A stretch of 64,000 bases of DNA, from the NCBI GenBank assembly GCA_023458755.1, contig JAEWYE010000020.1, positions 7,979 through 71,978 of the forward strand. The letters are read 5' to 3'. Each line of letters begins with the position of its first letter. Within the stretch, counting starts at the first letter, position 1. Origin of the DNA: Bacillota bacterium. GTDB lineage: Bacteria > Bacillota > Clostridia > Oscillospirales > Acutalibacteraceae. Positions 1 to 8,541 of this stretch are shown here, piece by piece. A program made the position numbers and the translations under genes. The notes beneath the pieces were generated by a model. It was not told the DNA's origin and did not search any database. It saw only the letters and a list, made by a program, of their open reading frames with translations.

Positions 1-209
1 TTGTCAGCCAAAAGCCCGGCACAACGCCAATGCAGCCGGTAGAGGGAATGAATAAACCGGCAATCGTAGTTTACCCGATTATCGCGTCCAGTGATGTAAC
101 CGGAGCGGTTGTTTTGCTTGCGGGTGAAGAGGAAACACAGCCGACCGATACGGAAATCAAACTTACGCAGGCTGCCGCGGCCTTTTTGGGCAAGCAAATG
201 GAAGAATAA
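1..209 (+). CDS. spoVT: Stage V sporulation protein T, C-terminal fragment
   Basis: The window opens inside this gene; about 68 codons remain before TAA at 207-209. The visible tail has the end of a GAF-like domain (PIIASSDVTGAVVLL followed by an amphipathic helix AAAAFLGKQMEE). SpoVT combines an AbrB-type N-terminal DNA-binding domain with a C-terminal GAF domain and tunes sigma-G-dependent forespore transcription; that is family knowledge, and the N-terminal half lies outside the window. The call rests on the C-terminal motif only, so another AbrB/GAF regulator is possible. It implies an endospore-forming lineage. Confidence 0.75.
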   Translation, partial: VSQKPGTTPMQPVEGMNKPAIVVYPIIASSDVTGAVVLLAGEEETQPTDTEIKLTQAAAAFLGKQMEE

Positions 210-272
210 TTTTGTTGTGCAAAATTTCCCATAAATTCATGCGAAATGAATATCCTTTGGCAAAATTATTCC

Positions 273-301
273 TTGCAAAACAGAGAATAGTATGATATGA
301 T
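273..301 (+). promoter_or_regulatory. Promoter of the rimP-nusA-infB operon
   Basis: TTGCAA (273-278), a 17-bp spacer and TATGAT (296-301), with TG at 293-294 giving an extended -10. It lies downstream of spoVT and upstream of the attenuator-like hairpin and rimP, so transcription would start near 308. Confidence 0.65.
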
Positions 302-325
302 ATACAAGTAATAGTATGAAGGATG

Positions 326-352
326 AAAGAGTGGGGTGACCCGCTCTTTTGT
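326..352 (+). terminator. Attenuator-like hairpin in the rimP leader
   Basis: A 10-bp stem (326-335 with 340-349, one G-T pair) closed by a GTGA loop and followed by TTTTGTTTG. It sits about 20 nt after the predicted transcription start and 25 nt before rimP. It has the form of a short intrinsic terminator, so it could act as an attenuator for the operon that encodes NusA; that role is an inference. Confidence 0.55.
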
Positions 353-374
353 TTGTATTATGAGGTGAAAGTAT

Positions 375-872
375 TTGGCTGCAAAAAAAAAGACCGGGAA
401 TACGGTGGAACTTGTTCGGAAACTGGCACAGCCCATTGCGGAAAGTATGGGCCTCTCCATCTGGGACGTCCGTTTTTTAAAAGAGGGCGCCGAGTGGTAT
501 CTGCGTATTTTTATCGATAAGCCGGAGGGCGTTGGAATTGACGACTGCGAGGCCATGAGCCGCGCGATTAATGGCCCTCTTGACGAATTAGACCCAGTGG
601 AGCAAAGCTACTGCCTGGAAGTTTGTTCCCCCGGTATTGACCGTGACCTTGTAAGGCCGGAGCATTTTGCGGCTTTTATCGGCTCAAGAATCGCGGTTAA
701 GCTAATCCGCCCGCTTGAAAACGGAAGGCGGGAGCTAACCGGAAAATTACATGACTACAGCAAGGATTCTGTCATTTCCCTTCAGACGGATGAGGGAGAA
801 ACTGTTTCCATAGCCAAAAAAGACGCCTCATCGGTTCGGCTTGTGGATGACGATGATTTTGTGGAGGTATGA
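375..872 (+). CDS. rimP: Ribosome maturation factor RimP
   Basis: A 165-residue protein of the expected length that helps 30S subunit maturation. Visible family features are the N-terminal motif GLSIWDVRFLKEGAEWYLRI, then IDDCEAMSRAI and the segment YCLEVCSPGIDRDL (residues ~75-90), followed by the C-terminal SH3-like part. The start is TTG at 375, chosen because GAGGTGA at 362-368 is correctly spaced and homology begins there. It is the first gene of the nusA operon; the next start lies 4 nt after its stop, so translation is probably coupled. Confidence 0.93.
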   Translation: MAAKKKTGNTVELVRKLAQPIAESMGLSIWDVRFLKEGAEWYLRIFIDKPEGVGIDDCEAMSRAINGPLDELDPVEQSYCLEVCSPGIDRDLVRPEHFAAFIGSRIAVKLIRPLENGRRELTGKLHDYSKDSVISLQTDEGETVSIAKKDASSVRLVDDDDFVEV

Positions 873-876
873 AGGA

Positions 877-1938
877 ATGAATAGCGAAGTTTTTGAGGCC
901 CTGAATTTGTTGGAAAAAGAAAGAGGAATTCCGGTTGACTTTATGCTGGATAAAATTAAGAAGGCAATCGTCACCGCGTGCAAAAACAGTTACGGCAATG
1001 AAGACGCGGTTGTAAATATGGATGCCGTTCGCGGTACTTTTGAAGTTTTTCTGCGTAAAACGGTAACCGAGGAACTGACCGATACCGGCAAAGAGATTTC
1101 CCTTGAAAAAGCACGCGAGATCGACGCGACTGCCAACTACGGCGACAAAGTCGGCGTTCAGCTGAACACCAAAGAATTCGGGCGCATTGCGGCGCAGACT
1201 GCCAGAAACATAATTCGTCAGGGCATTCGTGACGGTGAGCGCGGCCAGATGATGCAGGAGTTCCAAAGTAAGCATCAGGAACTGGTCAGCGCGCTGGTGG
1301 AACGCATTGATCCGCGTACAGGCGCGGCTACTCTCCGCATTGGCAAAGCCGAAGCGGTACTTCCAAAAACCGAGCAGGTAGGCGATGAGAACCTGACCGA
1401 GGGTGATCACATCAAGGTATATGTGGTGGATGTAAAAGAAACCGAAAAAGGGCCGCGCGCCATGATCAGCCGCACACACCCGGATTTGGTAAAAAGACTG
1501 TTTGAAACCGAAGTGCCTGAAATTTATGACGGCACCGTTGAAATAAAGGCGGTTTCCCGTGAAGCGGGCTCCCGCACCAAGCTTGCTGTGCTCAGCCATA
1601 ACCCGGATGTGGACGCGGTCGGTGCATGCATCGGGTCACGCGGCGCACGTGTGAGCAACATTGTAAATGAACTGGGCGGCGAAAAAATCGATATTGTCGA
1701 GTACAGCGAGGATCCCACCAAGTTTATTGCTTCCGCTCTTTCACCCGCTGATGTCGTGTCGGTTATTGCTGCGGAGGACGGCTCCCGATCCTGCCGCGTT
1801 ACCGTACCGGACAGTCAGCTTTCACTCGCTATCGGCAACAAAGGGCAGAACGCCCGCCTGGCGGCAAAGCTGACCGGCTGGAAAATCGACATAAAGCCGG
1901 AGAGCGGTTTCTTCGGTGAAGAAAAAACACAAGAATAA
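877..1938 (+). CDS. nusA: Transcription termination/antitermination factor NusA
   Basis: A 353-residue NusA of the short Firmicutes type: N-terminal RNA-polymerase-binding domain (1-~125), S1 domain (~130-200, DGTVEIKAVSREAGSR at its end) and two KH domains (GACIGSRGARVSNIVNELGG; LAIGNKGQNARLAAKLTGW). The C-terminal acidic repeats of proteobacterial NusA are absent, as usual here. An ATG at 877 with an upstream GGAGG/AAGGA is preferred over upstream in-frame codons that overlap rimP. NusA promotes pausing and hairpin-dependent termination and may act on the leader hairpin of this same operon. Confidence 0.95.
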   Translation: MNSEVFEALNLLEKERGIPVDFMLDKIKKAIVTACKNSYGNEDAVVNMDAVRGTFEVFLRKTVTEELTDTGKEISLEKAREIDATANYGDKVGVQLNTKEFGRIAAQTARNIIRQGIRDGERGQMMQEFQSKHQELVSALVERIDPRTGAATLRIGKAEAVLPKTEQVGDENLTEGDHIKVYVVDVKETEKGPRAMISRTHPDLVKRLFETEVPEIYDGTVEIKAVSREAGSRTKLAVLSHNPDVDAVGACIGSRGARVSNIVNELGGEKIDIVEYSEDPTKFIASALSPADVVSVIAAEDGSRSCRVTVPDSQLSLAIGNKGQNARLAAKLTGWKIDIKPESGFFGEEKTQE

Positions 1939-2041
1939 TTCGCTTTTTGTTCTTTCTGTGCGTAACGGCAACGAAGAACTCGGAGCTGATTGGATTATTA
2001 TGTAATTTGTAATTCTGTAATTGTAAAGGCGGTATGGTTGT

Positions 2042-2344
2042 ATGCATGAAAAACGCGTTCCTATGCGCATGTGCGCAGGCTGCGGGGAGATGAAATCCAA
2101 AAAAGAGCTCGTAAGAGTGGTAAAAGCTCCCGACCAAAAGGACGAAAACGGCATTGTGGTCGTGCAGGGCGGGGTTTCGTTGGATTTAAGCGGACGAAAA
2201 CCGGGACGTGGTGCTTATGTGTGCAAAAACATTATCTGCCTAAAGGCAGCGCGAAAAGCCAGAAGATTTGAAAAAGCCTTCTCCTGTCAAATTCCCGCTG
2301 AGGTTTATGACCAAATGGAGGAGGAGATCAGCCAAAATGAATAA
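2042..2344 (+). CDS. rnpM: RNase P modulator RnpM (YlxR, DUF448)
   Basis: A 100-residue YlxR-family protein. The family signature is visible: RMCAGCGEMKSKKELVRVV near the N-terminus and GRKPGRGAYVC with two further cysteines around residues 60-68. YlxR has been described as an RNA-binding modulator of RNase P; that comes from work on homologues. The ATG at 2042 follows the nusA stop by ~100 nt of non-coding sequence. The last 8 nt overlap the next gene, indicating coupled translation. Confidence 0.9.
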   Translation: MHEKRVPMRMCAGCGEMKSKKELVRVVKAPDQKDENGIVVVQGGVSLDLSGRKPGRGAYVCKNIICLKAARKARRFEKAFSCQIPAEVYDQMEEEISQNE

Positions 2345-2672
2345 GCTACTTTCGTTAATGGGCATTGCGCGGCGCGCCGGAAGGCTTTCGCTGGGCAATG
2401 ATGCCGCGGTGGATTCCGTAAGGCAGGGCGAGGCAAGGCTTGTAATTCTCGCAAGCGATTTGTCACCCCGAACAGCCGGGGGAATTCGGAACGCGGCAGA
2501 ACAGGAAGAGGTTGCGGTCGTGCAAATCGGCGCAACTATGGACGAAATCAGCATGGCGCTTGGCAAACGAACCGGCATAGTTGCGGTGAATGATGCCGGC
2601 TTTGCCAAGAAAATGTACGCGCTCTATACAGATTATGCAAATGCAACGAATGAGGAGGAACATACAATATGA
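2337..2672 (+). CDS. ylxQ: L7Ae-family K-turn-binding protein YlxQ
   Basis: A 111-residue L7Ae/L30e/S12e/Gadd45-type protein (MNKLLSLMGIARRAGRLSLG, then LVILASDLSPRT), the usual third gene of the Firmicutes nusA-infB operon. YlxQ binds kink-turn RNA in vitro, but its cellular role is unsettled. The ATG at 2337 has GGAGGAG about 10 nt upstream and overlaps the end of rnpM by 8 nt. The stop overlaps the infB start (ATGA). Confidence 0.88.
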   Translation: MNKLLSLMGIARRAGRLSLGNDAAVDSVRQGEARLVILASDLSPRTAGGIRNAAEQEEVAVVQIGATMDEISMALGKRTGIVAVNDAGFAKKMYALYTDYANATNEEEHTI

Positions 2673-5137
2673 TGATTAAATACAGAGTTCACGAGGTTGC
2701 CAAGGATTTAAATATACCAAACAAAGACGTTATTGATATGCTGCAAAAATACTGCAACGAAACGAAAAAGCATATGACCGCCTTGACGGAAGACGAACTG
2801 GATTTGGTTTTCGAGAGCTTTACGCAGAAGCATAGCGCGGAAAGCCTGGACGCTTATTTTGCCGACAACGCACAGACAGAAGCGGTTGTTGTGGAGGAAG
2901 AGAAACCGGACGTTATAATCGAAGCAGCTCCGGCACCGGCGCCGACTCCCACGCCAGCGCCAGTTATTCCGGCTCCGGCCGCACCTGCTGCTCCGGCACC
3001 CCGCAAAGCGGTAAAACCGGGCAAAATTACGCCGGTTCGTCCAAAGCCAACCCAGCAGCCTGCACCACAGCAGGCCGCGCAGGTTAAAAAGCCTCCGGTG
3101 GCTCCCAGACCGCAGCAAAATACGGCTGCTTCAGATGATTCCGACAGCAATGTCGTGAAAAAGCCTACCGGCAGAATTGTTGATACCCGTTCCTCCCACG
3201 TGGATATGGAACGCTACAATGAAAAATATGACCGCCTTGCATCTGAGAAAGTTAAGACCGAAAACACGGTGCAAAAGCAAAAGCTCACCCAACGCAGCAG
3301 CCAGTACCGCGGTAAGCCGCGCAATTCCCGTAAGGAAACCGAGAGCGAGCGTCTGCGGCGTATCGCGCAGGAGCGCAAACAGAAACAAATGACCATTACC
3401 GTGCCGGAAGAGATTACGGTAAACGAACTTGCTCTGCGCTTAAAGGCAACGGCAGCCGAAGTAATCAAAAAGTTGATGGTATTGGGTGTATTTGCTTCGT
3501 TGAACGATGTAATAGATTTCGATACCGCCTCTCTGGTTGCCATGGAGTTCCACGCAAAGGTGGAAAAAGAGGTTGTTGTTACCATAGAAGAACGAATCAT
3601 TGATGACAGTGAAGATGTGGATGACAATCTGGTGACACGTGCGCCTGTCGTGGTTGTTATGGGTCACGTTGACCACGGAAAGACCTCTTTGCTGGATGCC
3701 ATTCGCCACGCGAATGTTACCTCGACGGAAGCTGGCGGAATTACGCAGCACATCGGCGCGTACCGCGTTCCGGTCGGCGACCGGAAAATCACATTTTTGG
3801 ATACCCCGGGCCATGCCGCGTTTACTACCATGCGTGCCCGCGGTGCGCAGGTTACGGATATTGCTGTGTTGGTTGTGGCGGCTGATGACGGTATTATGCC
3901 GCAAACGATTGAGGCAATCCATCACGCAAAAGCTGCCAATGTTTCCATTATTGTTGCGATCAACAAGATGGATAAACCGGGCGCAAATCCGGATTTAGTC
4001 AAGCAGCAGCTTACCGAATATGAGCTTGTTCCGGAAGAATGGGGCGGCGATACACCGTGCATTCCGGTTTCCGCTGTTACAAAGCAGGGCATTAAAGACC
4101 TGTTGGAAATGATTGTTCTGGTTGCTGATATGAAAGAATTGAAAGCGAATCCGGACAGAGCGGCGAAGGGAACTGTTATTGAAGCAAGACTGGATAAAGG
4201 CCGCGGCCCGATTGCGACCGTTCTGGTACAAAACGGCACCCTGCGTATCGGCGACATTATCGTTGCGGGCACCAGCGTAGGACGTGTGCGCGCCATGACG
4301 GACGACAAGGGCAATAAAGTCGAAGAGGCGGGCCCGTCTGTTCCGGTTGAGATTACCGGTCTGGATGATGTGCCGACCGGCGGCGATGTTTTCAACGCTG
4401 TTTCTGATGAGCGTTTGGCTCGTGAACTGGTGGAACAGCGCCGCAACGAACAGAAGGAAGAGCAGTTTAACGCGCAGACCAAGGTTACACTTGACAATCT
4501 GTTTGACCAAATGCAGCTCAGCGACATGAAAGAACTGCAGCTGATTATTAAAGCTGATGTGCAGGGTTCCGCAGAGGCGGTATGCCAGTCTCTCTCCAAG
4601 CTGAGCAACGAAGAAGTACGCGTGAATATCATTCACAGCGGAGTTGGTGCCATTAACGAAACGGATGTTGTGCTGGCAAGCGCTTCCAATGCTATTATTG
4701 TTGGCTTCAATGTCCGCCCGGATCCGATCGCGGAAGAAAACGCCAAGCGCGAGGGCATTGATATTCGTTTGTACCGCGTTATTTACAACTGCATTGAAGA
4801 AATCGAAGCTGCCATGAAGGGCATGCTTGCGCCGAAATTCCGCGAAGTGCAGCTTGGCCGCGCGGAGTGCCGCGAAGTTTACAAAATTACCAATGTGGGC
4901 ACCATTGTGGGCTCACATATCACCTCCGGCAAGGTTACCCGCAACGCGCAAATCCGCGTGGTGCGTGACGGTATCGTGCTTGCTGAGGATAAGATTTCCT
5001 CTTTGCGCCGCTTTAAAGACGACGTGAAAGAAGTTGCTGACGGCTATGACTGCGGTATCGGTTTGGAGCATTTCAACGATGTCAAAGTCGGCGACATTCT
5101 GGAAGCATTTATCATGGAAGAATATAAGGAAGCATGA
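2669..5137 (+). CDS. infB: Translation initiation factor IF-2
   Basis: An 822-residue GTPase that places initiator tRNA on the 30S subunit. Order: N-terminal IF2_N helix (KYRVHEVAKDLNIPNKDVI), a low-complexity Pro/Ala-rich linker (~residues 85-150), a second IF2_N module (TVPEEITVNELALRLKATA), the G domain (G1 GHVDHGKTSLLDAIR, G3 DTPGHAAF, G4 NKMDKPGAN) and C-terminal domains II-IV. The Pro-Ala linker is long and is typical of Clostridia. Two consecutive ATGs (2669, 2672) follow GAGGAGG; the first overlaps the ylxQ stop by 4 nt. Confidence 0.96.
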   Translation: MMIKYRVHEVAKDLNIPNKDVIDMLQKYCNETKKHMTALTEDELDLVFESFTQKHSAESLDAYFADNAQTEAVVVEEEKPDVIIEAAPAPAPTPTPAPVIPAPAAPAAPAPRKAVKPGKITPVRPKPTQQPAPQQAAQVKKPPVAPRPQQNTAASDDSDSNVVKKPTGRIVDTRSSHVDMERYNEKYDRLASEKVKTENTVQKQKLTQRSSQYRGKPRNSRKETESERLRRIAQERKQKQMTITVPEEITVNELALRLKATAAEVIKKLMVLGVFASLNDVIDFDTASLVAMEFHAKVEKEVVVTIEERIIDDSEDVDDNLVTRAPVVVVMGHVDHGKTSLLDAIRHANVTSTEAGGITQHIGAYRVPVGDRKITFLDTPGHAAFTTMRARGAQVTDIAVLVVAADDGIMPQTIEAIHHAKAANVSIIVAINKMDKPGANPDLVKQQLTEYELVPEEWGGDTPCIPVSAVTKQGIKDLLEMIVLVADMKELKANPDRAAKGTVIEARLDKGRGPIATVLVQNGTLRIGDIIVAGTSVGRVRAMTDDKGNKVEEAGPSVPVEITGLDDVPTGGDVFNAVSDERLARELVEQRRNEQKEEQFNAQTKVTLDNLFDQMQLSDMKELQLIIKADVQGSAEAVCQSLSKLSNEEVRVNIIHSGVGAINETDVVLASASNAIIVGFNVRPDPIAEENAKREGIDIRLYRVIYNCIEEIEAAMKGMLAPKFREVQLGRAECREVYKITNVGTIVGSHITSGKVTRNAQIRVVRDGIVLAEDKISSLRRFKDDVKEVADGYDCGIGLEHFNDVKVGDILEAFIMEEYKEA

Positions 5138-5293
5138 TCTTTCGGCAATTGTGAATAGGAAACCGCGAATCGCAAATAATGAAAGCGGCGGGATTCTCTT
5201 TCCTTGCTGAATTGGATGCCCCTATCCTCCCGATTACTTTGCGGGAAAACTGCTTCGGCGGTTAAGGGGGCATAACGGAGGATTCAAAAAAAT

Positions 5294-5656
5294 ATGGCAA
5301 GTCATAGAATCGATCGGACAACCGAAGACATTAAGCGTGAGCTGACCGCGATTTTTCGCGAGTTGAAAGACCCTCGTGTACAGGGCTTAATCAGCGTTGT
5401 TCGGGTTGAAGTTACAAGCGATCTTTCTTTCTGTACGGTTTATATCAGCGCTATGGGCGGCATGGAACAGGCAAAAACGGCGGTGACCGGGTTGAAGTCC
5501 GCGGCCGGTTTTATCCGCCATGAAATGGGCAGCCGGTTAAAGCTGCGCCATGTGCCGGATTTGGTTTTTAAGGCAACCGATTCTATTGAGTACAGCGCGA
5601 ATATTTCCCGTTTACTGAATGATTTAAGGAGTAATGAGGATGATAAGCCTGAATGA
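5294..5656 (+). CDS. rbfA: 30S ribosome-binding factor RbfA
   Basis: A 120-residue cold-shock/30S maturation factor with a single KH-like fold. The family pattern is visible from residue 1 (RIDRTTEDIKRELTAIFREL, then DPRVQGLISVVRVEVTSDL and LRHVPDLVFKATDSIEYS). The start is ATG 5294 with GGAGG 13 nt upstream. A ~155-bp gap separates it from infB and contains GC-rich inverted repeats but no clear T-tract, so read-through from infB is likely. Its end overlaps the start of the next gene. Confidence 0.92.
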   Translation: MASHRIDRTTEDIKRELTAIFRELKDPRVQGLISVVRVEVTSDLSFCTVYISAMGGMEQAKTAVTGLKSAAGFIRHEMGSRLKLRHVPDLVFKATDSIEYSANISRLLNDLRSNEDDKPE

Positions 5657-6602
5657 GGCGGCAGAGCAGTTAAAGGCAGCCGATGATATTCTGGTTTTGA
5701 GCCATCAGTTCCCGGACGGTGACACGCTCGGCTCAAATGCCGCACTTTGCCGCGCTCTGCAAAAACTGGGCAAACGGGTTCGGTTTGCGTGCAGTGATGA
5801 AGTGAGCAAAAAATTTGCTTATTTATTTGACGGCATGGCATTTGAGAGCTTTGAACCGAAATTTGTTGTAAGTGTGGATATTGCGGATGTGCAGCTTTTC
5901 GGTGATGGGATTGCTTCCTATGCCGATCAGGTGGATCTGTGTATTGACCACCATAAATCCAACGCAAATTTTGCGAAGATGTCTTATGTGGACAGCACTG
6001 CTTCCGCTACCTGTGAAATACTCTATGATTTAATTCATCTGCTGGGTGTAAATCTGGACAGCGCAATGGCAGACTGTATTTACACCGGTATCGCAACCGA
6101 TACCGGCTGTTTCAAATACCTCAATGTAACCCCGCGCACCTTTCGTATAGCGGCGGAATTGATGGAAATCGGCATTCATGCCGTCGATATCAACCGCACC
6201 ATGTTTGACACGAAAAGCCTGGCGCGTCTTGAATTGGAGCGGCGTGTCATTGAATCGCTTTCTTTTCATTTGGATGGCCGTTGTGCGGTGAGTGAGATCA
6301 CGCAGAAAATGATTCGGGAAACCGGCGCTACAGATGACGACGTGGATGGGATTTCCGGTATTCCGCGCCAGATTGAGGGTGTACTGATCGGTATTTCCAT
6401 ACGGGAAAAGCAGGACGGAGCCTATAAAATTTCGGTGCGCAGCCATTCTTCCATCGACGCTTCCGCTGTTTGTGCGAAGTTCGGCGGCGGGGGTCACCGT
6501 GGAGCGGCGGGCTGTACCATACAGGAACCGCTTGCTGTAGTCAAGAGAAAACTTGTACAAGCCGCAAGTGAGGAATACGCAAAAATCCCCGCGAATGGGT
6601 AA
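5640..6602 (+). CDS. nrnA: DHH-DHHA1 phosphoesterase, NrnA-like nanoRNase/pAp phosphatase
   Basis: A 320-residue DHH-family enzyme. Motifs: HQFPDGDTLGS (residues ~22-32), SVDIAD, the DHH motif CIDHHKSN, and the DHHA1 substrate loop FGGGGHRGAAG near the C-terminus. Homologues degrade 2-5-nt RNA and dephosphorylate 3'-phosphoadenosine 5'-phosphate. Two in-frame ATGs exist (5634, 5640); 5640 leaves 8 nt after AAGGAG and is preferred. It overlaps rbfA by 17 nt, and the position between rbfA and truB is the conserved Firmicutes order. Confidence 0.88.
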   Translation: MISLNEAAEQLKAADDILVLSHQFPDGDTLGSNAALCRALQKLGKRVRFACSDEVSKKFAYLFDGMAFESFEPKFVVSVDIADVQLFGDGIASYADQVDLCIDHHKSNANFAKMSYVDSTASATCEILYDLIHLLGVNLDSAMADCIYTGIATDTGCFKYLNVTPRTFRIAAELMEIGIHAVDINRTMFDTKSLARLELERRVIESLSFHLDGRCAVSEITQKMIRETGATDDDVDGISGIPRQIEGVLIGISIREKQDGAYKISVRSHSSIDASAVCAKFGGGGHRGAAGCTIQEPLAVVKRKLVQAASEEYAKIPANG

Positions 6603-6621
6603 AGGGGGAGAATAAGTCTTT

Positions 6622-7530
6622 ATGAACGGAGTTTTAATTATCGATAAGCCGCAGGACTTCACCTCCTTTGACGTGGTGGCAGTCATGCGGCGTCTTTGTC
6701 AGGAGAGGAAAATCGGGCATACCGGAACGCTCGACCCTATGGCAACCGGTGTTTTGCCGCTGCTTTTGGGCAAAGCAACCCGCGCGGCTTCTTTGCTGGA
6801 AGATACGGACAAAGAATATATTGCCGGATTTCAGTTCGGTGTTGAGACCGATACACAAGACAGCACCGGGAAAGTGATGCGGCAAAGTAAAACAAAGGCG
6901 ACCAAAGAGCAGCTTTTAGCGATATTGCCGCAGTTTACTGGTGATATTATGCAAGTGCCGCCAATGTATTCAGCAGTTTCCAAAGACGGACAGAGACTTT
7001 ATAAGTTAGCGCGGCAGGGTATTGAAATAGAGCGCGATAGCCGTCCGATTACAATCGAAAAGCTGATAGTAAATGAATTTGACGAAACCACCCAAACGGG
7101 CAGCCTTACGGTTAGCTGTTCGAAAGGGACTTATATACGAACACTGTGCGCGGATATCGGTATCGCACTGCAAAGCTTCGGTATTATGACCAGTCTTCGC
7201 CGCACACGGGCGGCAGGATTTTCGCTTTCGGATTCCGTTTCATTAGAGGAAGCAAGGCGGCTTTCTGCAGAGGGCACTTTGGAGCAGAAAGTTTTGCCGG
7301 TCGAAAGGCTGTTTGAGACGTATGAAGCGCTTGCGGTTACTACGGCGCAGGCGGCACGTTTTTGCAACGGCGGCGGCCTTAGTCTTGAACGCACGGGATT
7401 GCTCCAACAGCAAAAAACTGATTGTAACATTGTGCGTGTTTATTCACCGGATCGAATCTTTTTGGGGTTAGCAAAAGTTAATCTTGAAAAGGCAGAGTTA
7501 GGTATTTTGAAATTGTTTTGCGGACAGTAA
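6622..7530 (+). CDS. truB: tRNA pseudouridine(55) synthase TruB
   Basis: A 302-residue enzyme that makes pseudouridine 55 in the T-loop of tRNAs. It starts MNGVLIIDKPQDFTSFDVV and contains the catalytic block GHTGTLDPMATGVLP with the nucleophilic Asp, then FTGDIMQVPPMYSAVSKDG and SCSKGTYIRTLCADIG. The C-terminal PUA-like tail is short. The ATG at 6622 has GGGGGAG 11 nt upstream. It is followed closely by ribF, as in most Firmicutes. Confidence 0.95.
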   Translation: MNGVLIIDKPQDFTSFDVVAVMRRLCQERKIGHTGTLDPMATGVLPLLLGKATRAASLLEDTDKEYIAGFQFGVETDTQDSTGKVMRQSKTKATKEQLLAILPQFTGDIMQVPPMYSAVSKDGQRLYKLARQGIEIERDSRPITIEKLIVNEFDETTQTGSLTVSCSKGTYIRTLCADIGIALQSFGIMTSLRRTRAAGFSLSDSVSLEEARRLSAEGTLEQKVLPVERLFETYEALAVTTAQAARFCNGGGLSLERTGLLQQQKTDCNIVRVYSPDRIFLGLAKVNLEKAELGILKLFCGQ

Positions 7531-7565
7531 GAAAACCTCTCCGTAAACAGAATTTCGGAAAGGCA

Positions 7566-8489
7566 ATGAGAGTTACCATGACAGTCTATCACGAATTAAC
7601 ACCCGGCACGGTACCGTCGGCAGTAGCCTTGGGCAGCTTTGACGGCATACATATCGGCCATCAGGCGGTCATTAGCGGAGCGCTGGAGGGCGAAGCTAAA
7701 GGGCTGATTCCTACCGTTTTCACGTTTGAGGCAAGTCCGCTTGCGGAGCTGGACGGGAATCCTGCCGCGGAACTGATGACAAACGAACAGAAAATAAAGT
7801 TTATGGAAACGCTGGGTATCCGGCAGATTTATATGTTGCCGTTTTCCTCTGTGATGAATTTATCAGCACAGGAATTCGTAGACGAAGTGCTCGTGAAAAT
7901 TTGCCGTTCAAAAAAAGTATGCTGCGGGTTTAATTTTCACTTTGGTCATGGCGGAAAAGCGGATGGGGAAACCCTAAAAAAGCTGTGTGCCGAGGCCGGA
8001 ATAGAAGCAGAAATCATACCGGCTGTAATGGCTGGGGATGAGCCGGTGAGTTCCACACGAATCCGTGCGCTGATTGCGGCGGGAGAGGTGCGAAAAGCAG
8101 CGCAACTGCTGGGCAGGCCGTTCGGGTTTGATTTTACCGTGGTACGCGGACGGCAGCTCGGCAGAAAGTTAGGGGCGCCTACTATTAATCAGCCGTTTCC
8201 GAAGGGGTTTATCCTGCCGAGGTTCGGTGTATATGCTTCCCATGTGTATGTGGACGGCAGGCGGTATTATGGTGTGACCAACGTGGGGGTAAAGCCTACA
8301 GTCGGTTCGGACTGTGCGCTCGCCGAAACTTGGATTCCCGATTTCAGCGGCGATTTGTACGACCAAAATATACAGGTCGATTTACTGGAGTTTGTCCGTC
8401 CCGAAAAGAAGTTTGATGATATTTCACAGCTTCGCGATGAAATCTTTCGCAACAAAGAAAGCGCGAAGAATATAGCAAACCATAAATAG
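7566..8489 (+). CDS. ribF: Bifunctional riboflavin kinase / FAD synthetase RibF
   Basis: A 307-residue two-domain enzyme. The N-terminal FMN adenylyltransferase domain has ALGSFDGIHIGHQAVI, and the C-terminal riboflavin kinase domain has GRKLGAPTINQP and GVYASHVYVDGRRYYGVTNVG. It makes FMN and FAD from riboflavin. Starts at 7566 and 7578 are both possible; 7566 has GGAAAGG just upstream, while 7578 would trim four residues. It is the last gene of the operon, followed by a terminator. Confidence 0.93.
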   Translation: MRVTMTVYHELTPGTVPSAVALGSFDGIHIGHQAVISGALEGEAKGLIPTVFTFEASPLAELDGNPAAELMTNEQKIKFMETLGIRQIYMLPFSSVMNLSAQEFVDEVLVKICRSKKVCCGFNFHFGHGGKADGETLKKLCAEAGIEAEIIPAVMAGDEPVSSTRIRALIAAGEVRKAAQLLGRPFGFDFTVVRGRQLGRKLGAPTINQPFPKGFILPRFGVYASHVYVDGRRYYGVTNVGVKPTVGSDCALAETWIPDFSGDLYDQNIQVDLLEFVRPEKKFDDISQLRDEIFRNKESAKNIANHK

Positions 8490-8503
8490 AAATGGATACA
8501 ACA

Positions 8504-8541
8504 AAGCGGCTGTAACGGATTGGTTGCAGCCGCTTAAATTT
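8504..8541. terminator. Bidirectional terminator after ribF
   Basis: A perfect 9-bp stem AAGCGGCTG / CAGCCGCTT (8504-8512 and 8527-8535) with short A and T runs on its flanks, placed between convergent ribF and the minus-strand gene at 8541. Confidence 0.7.
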
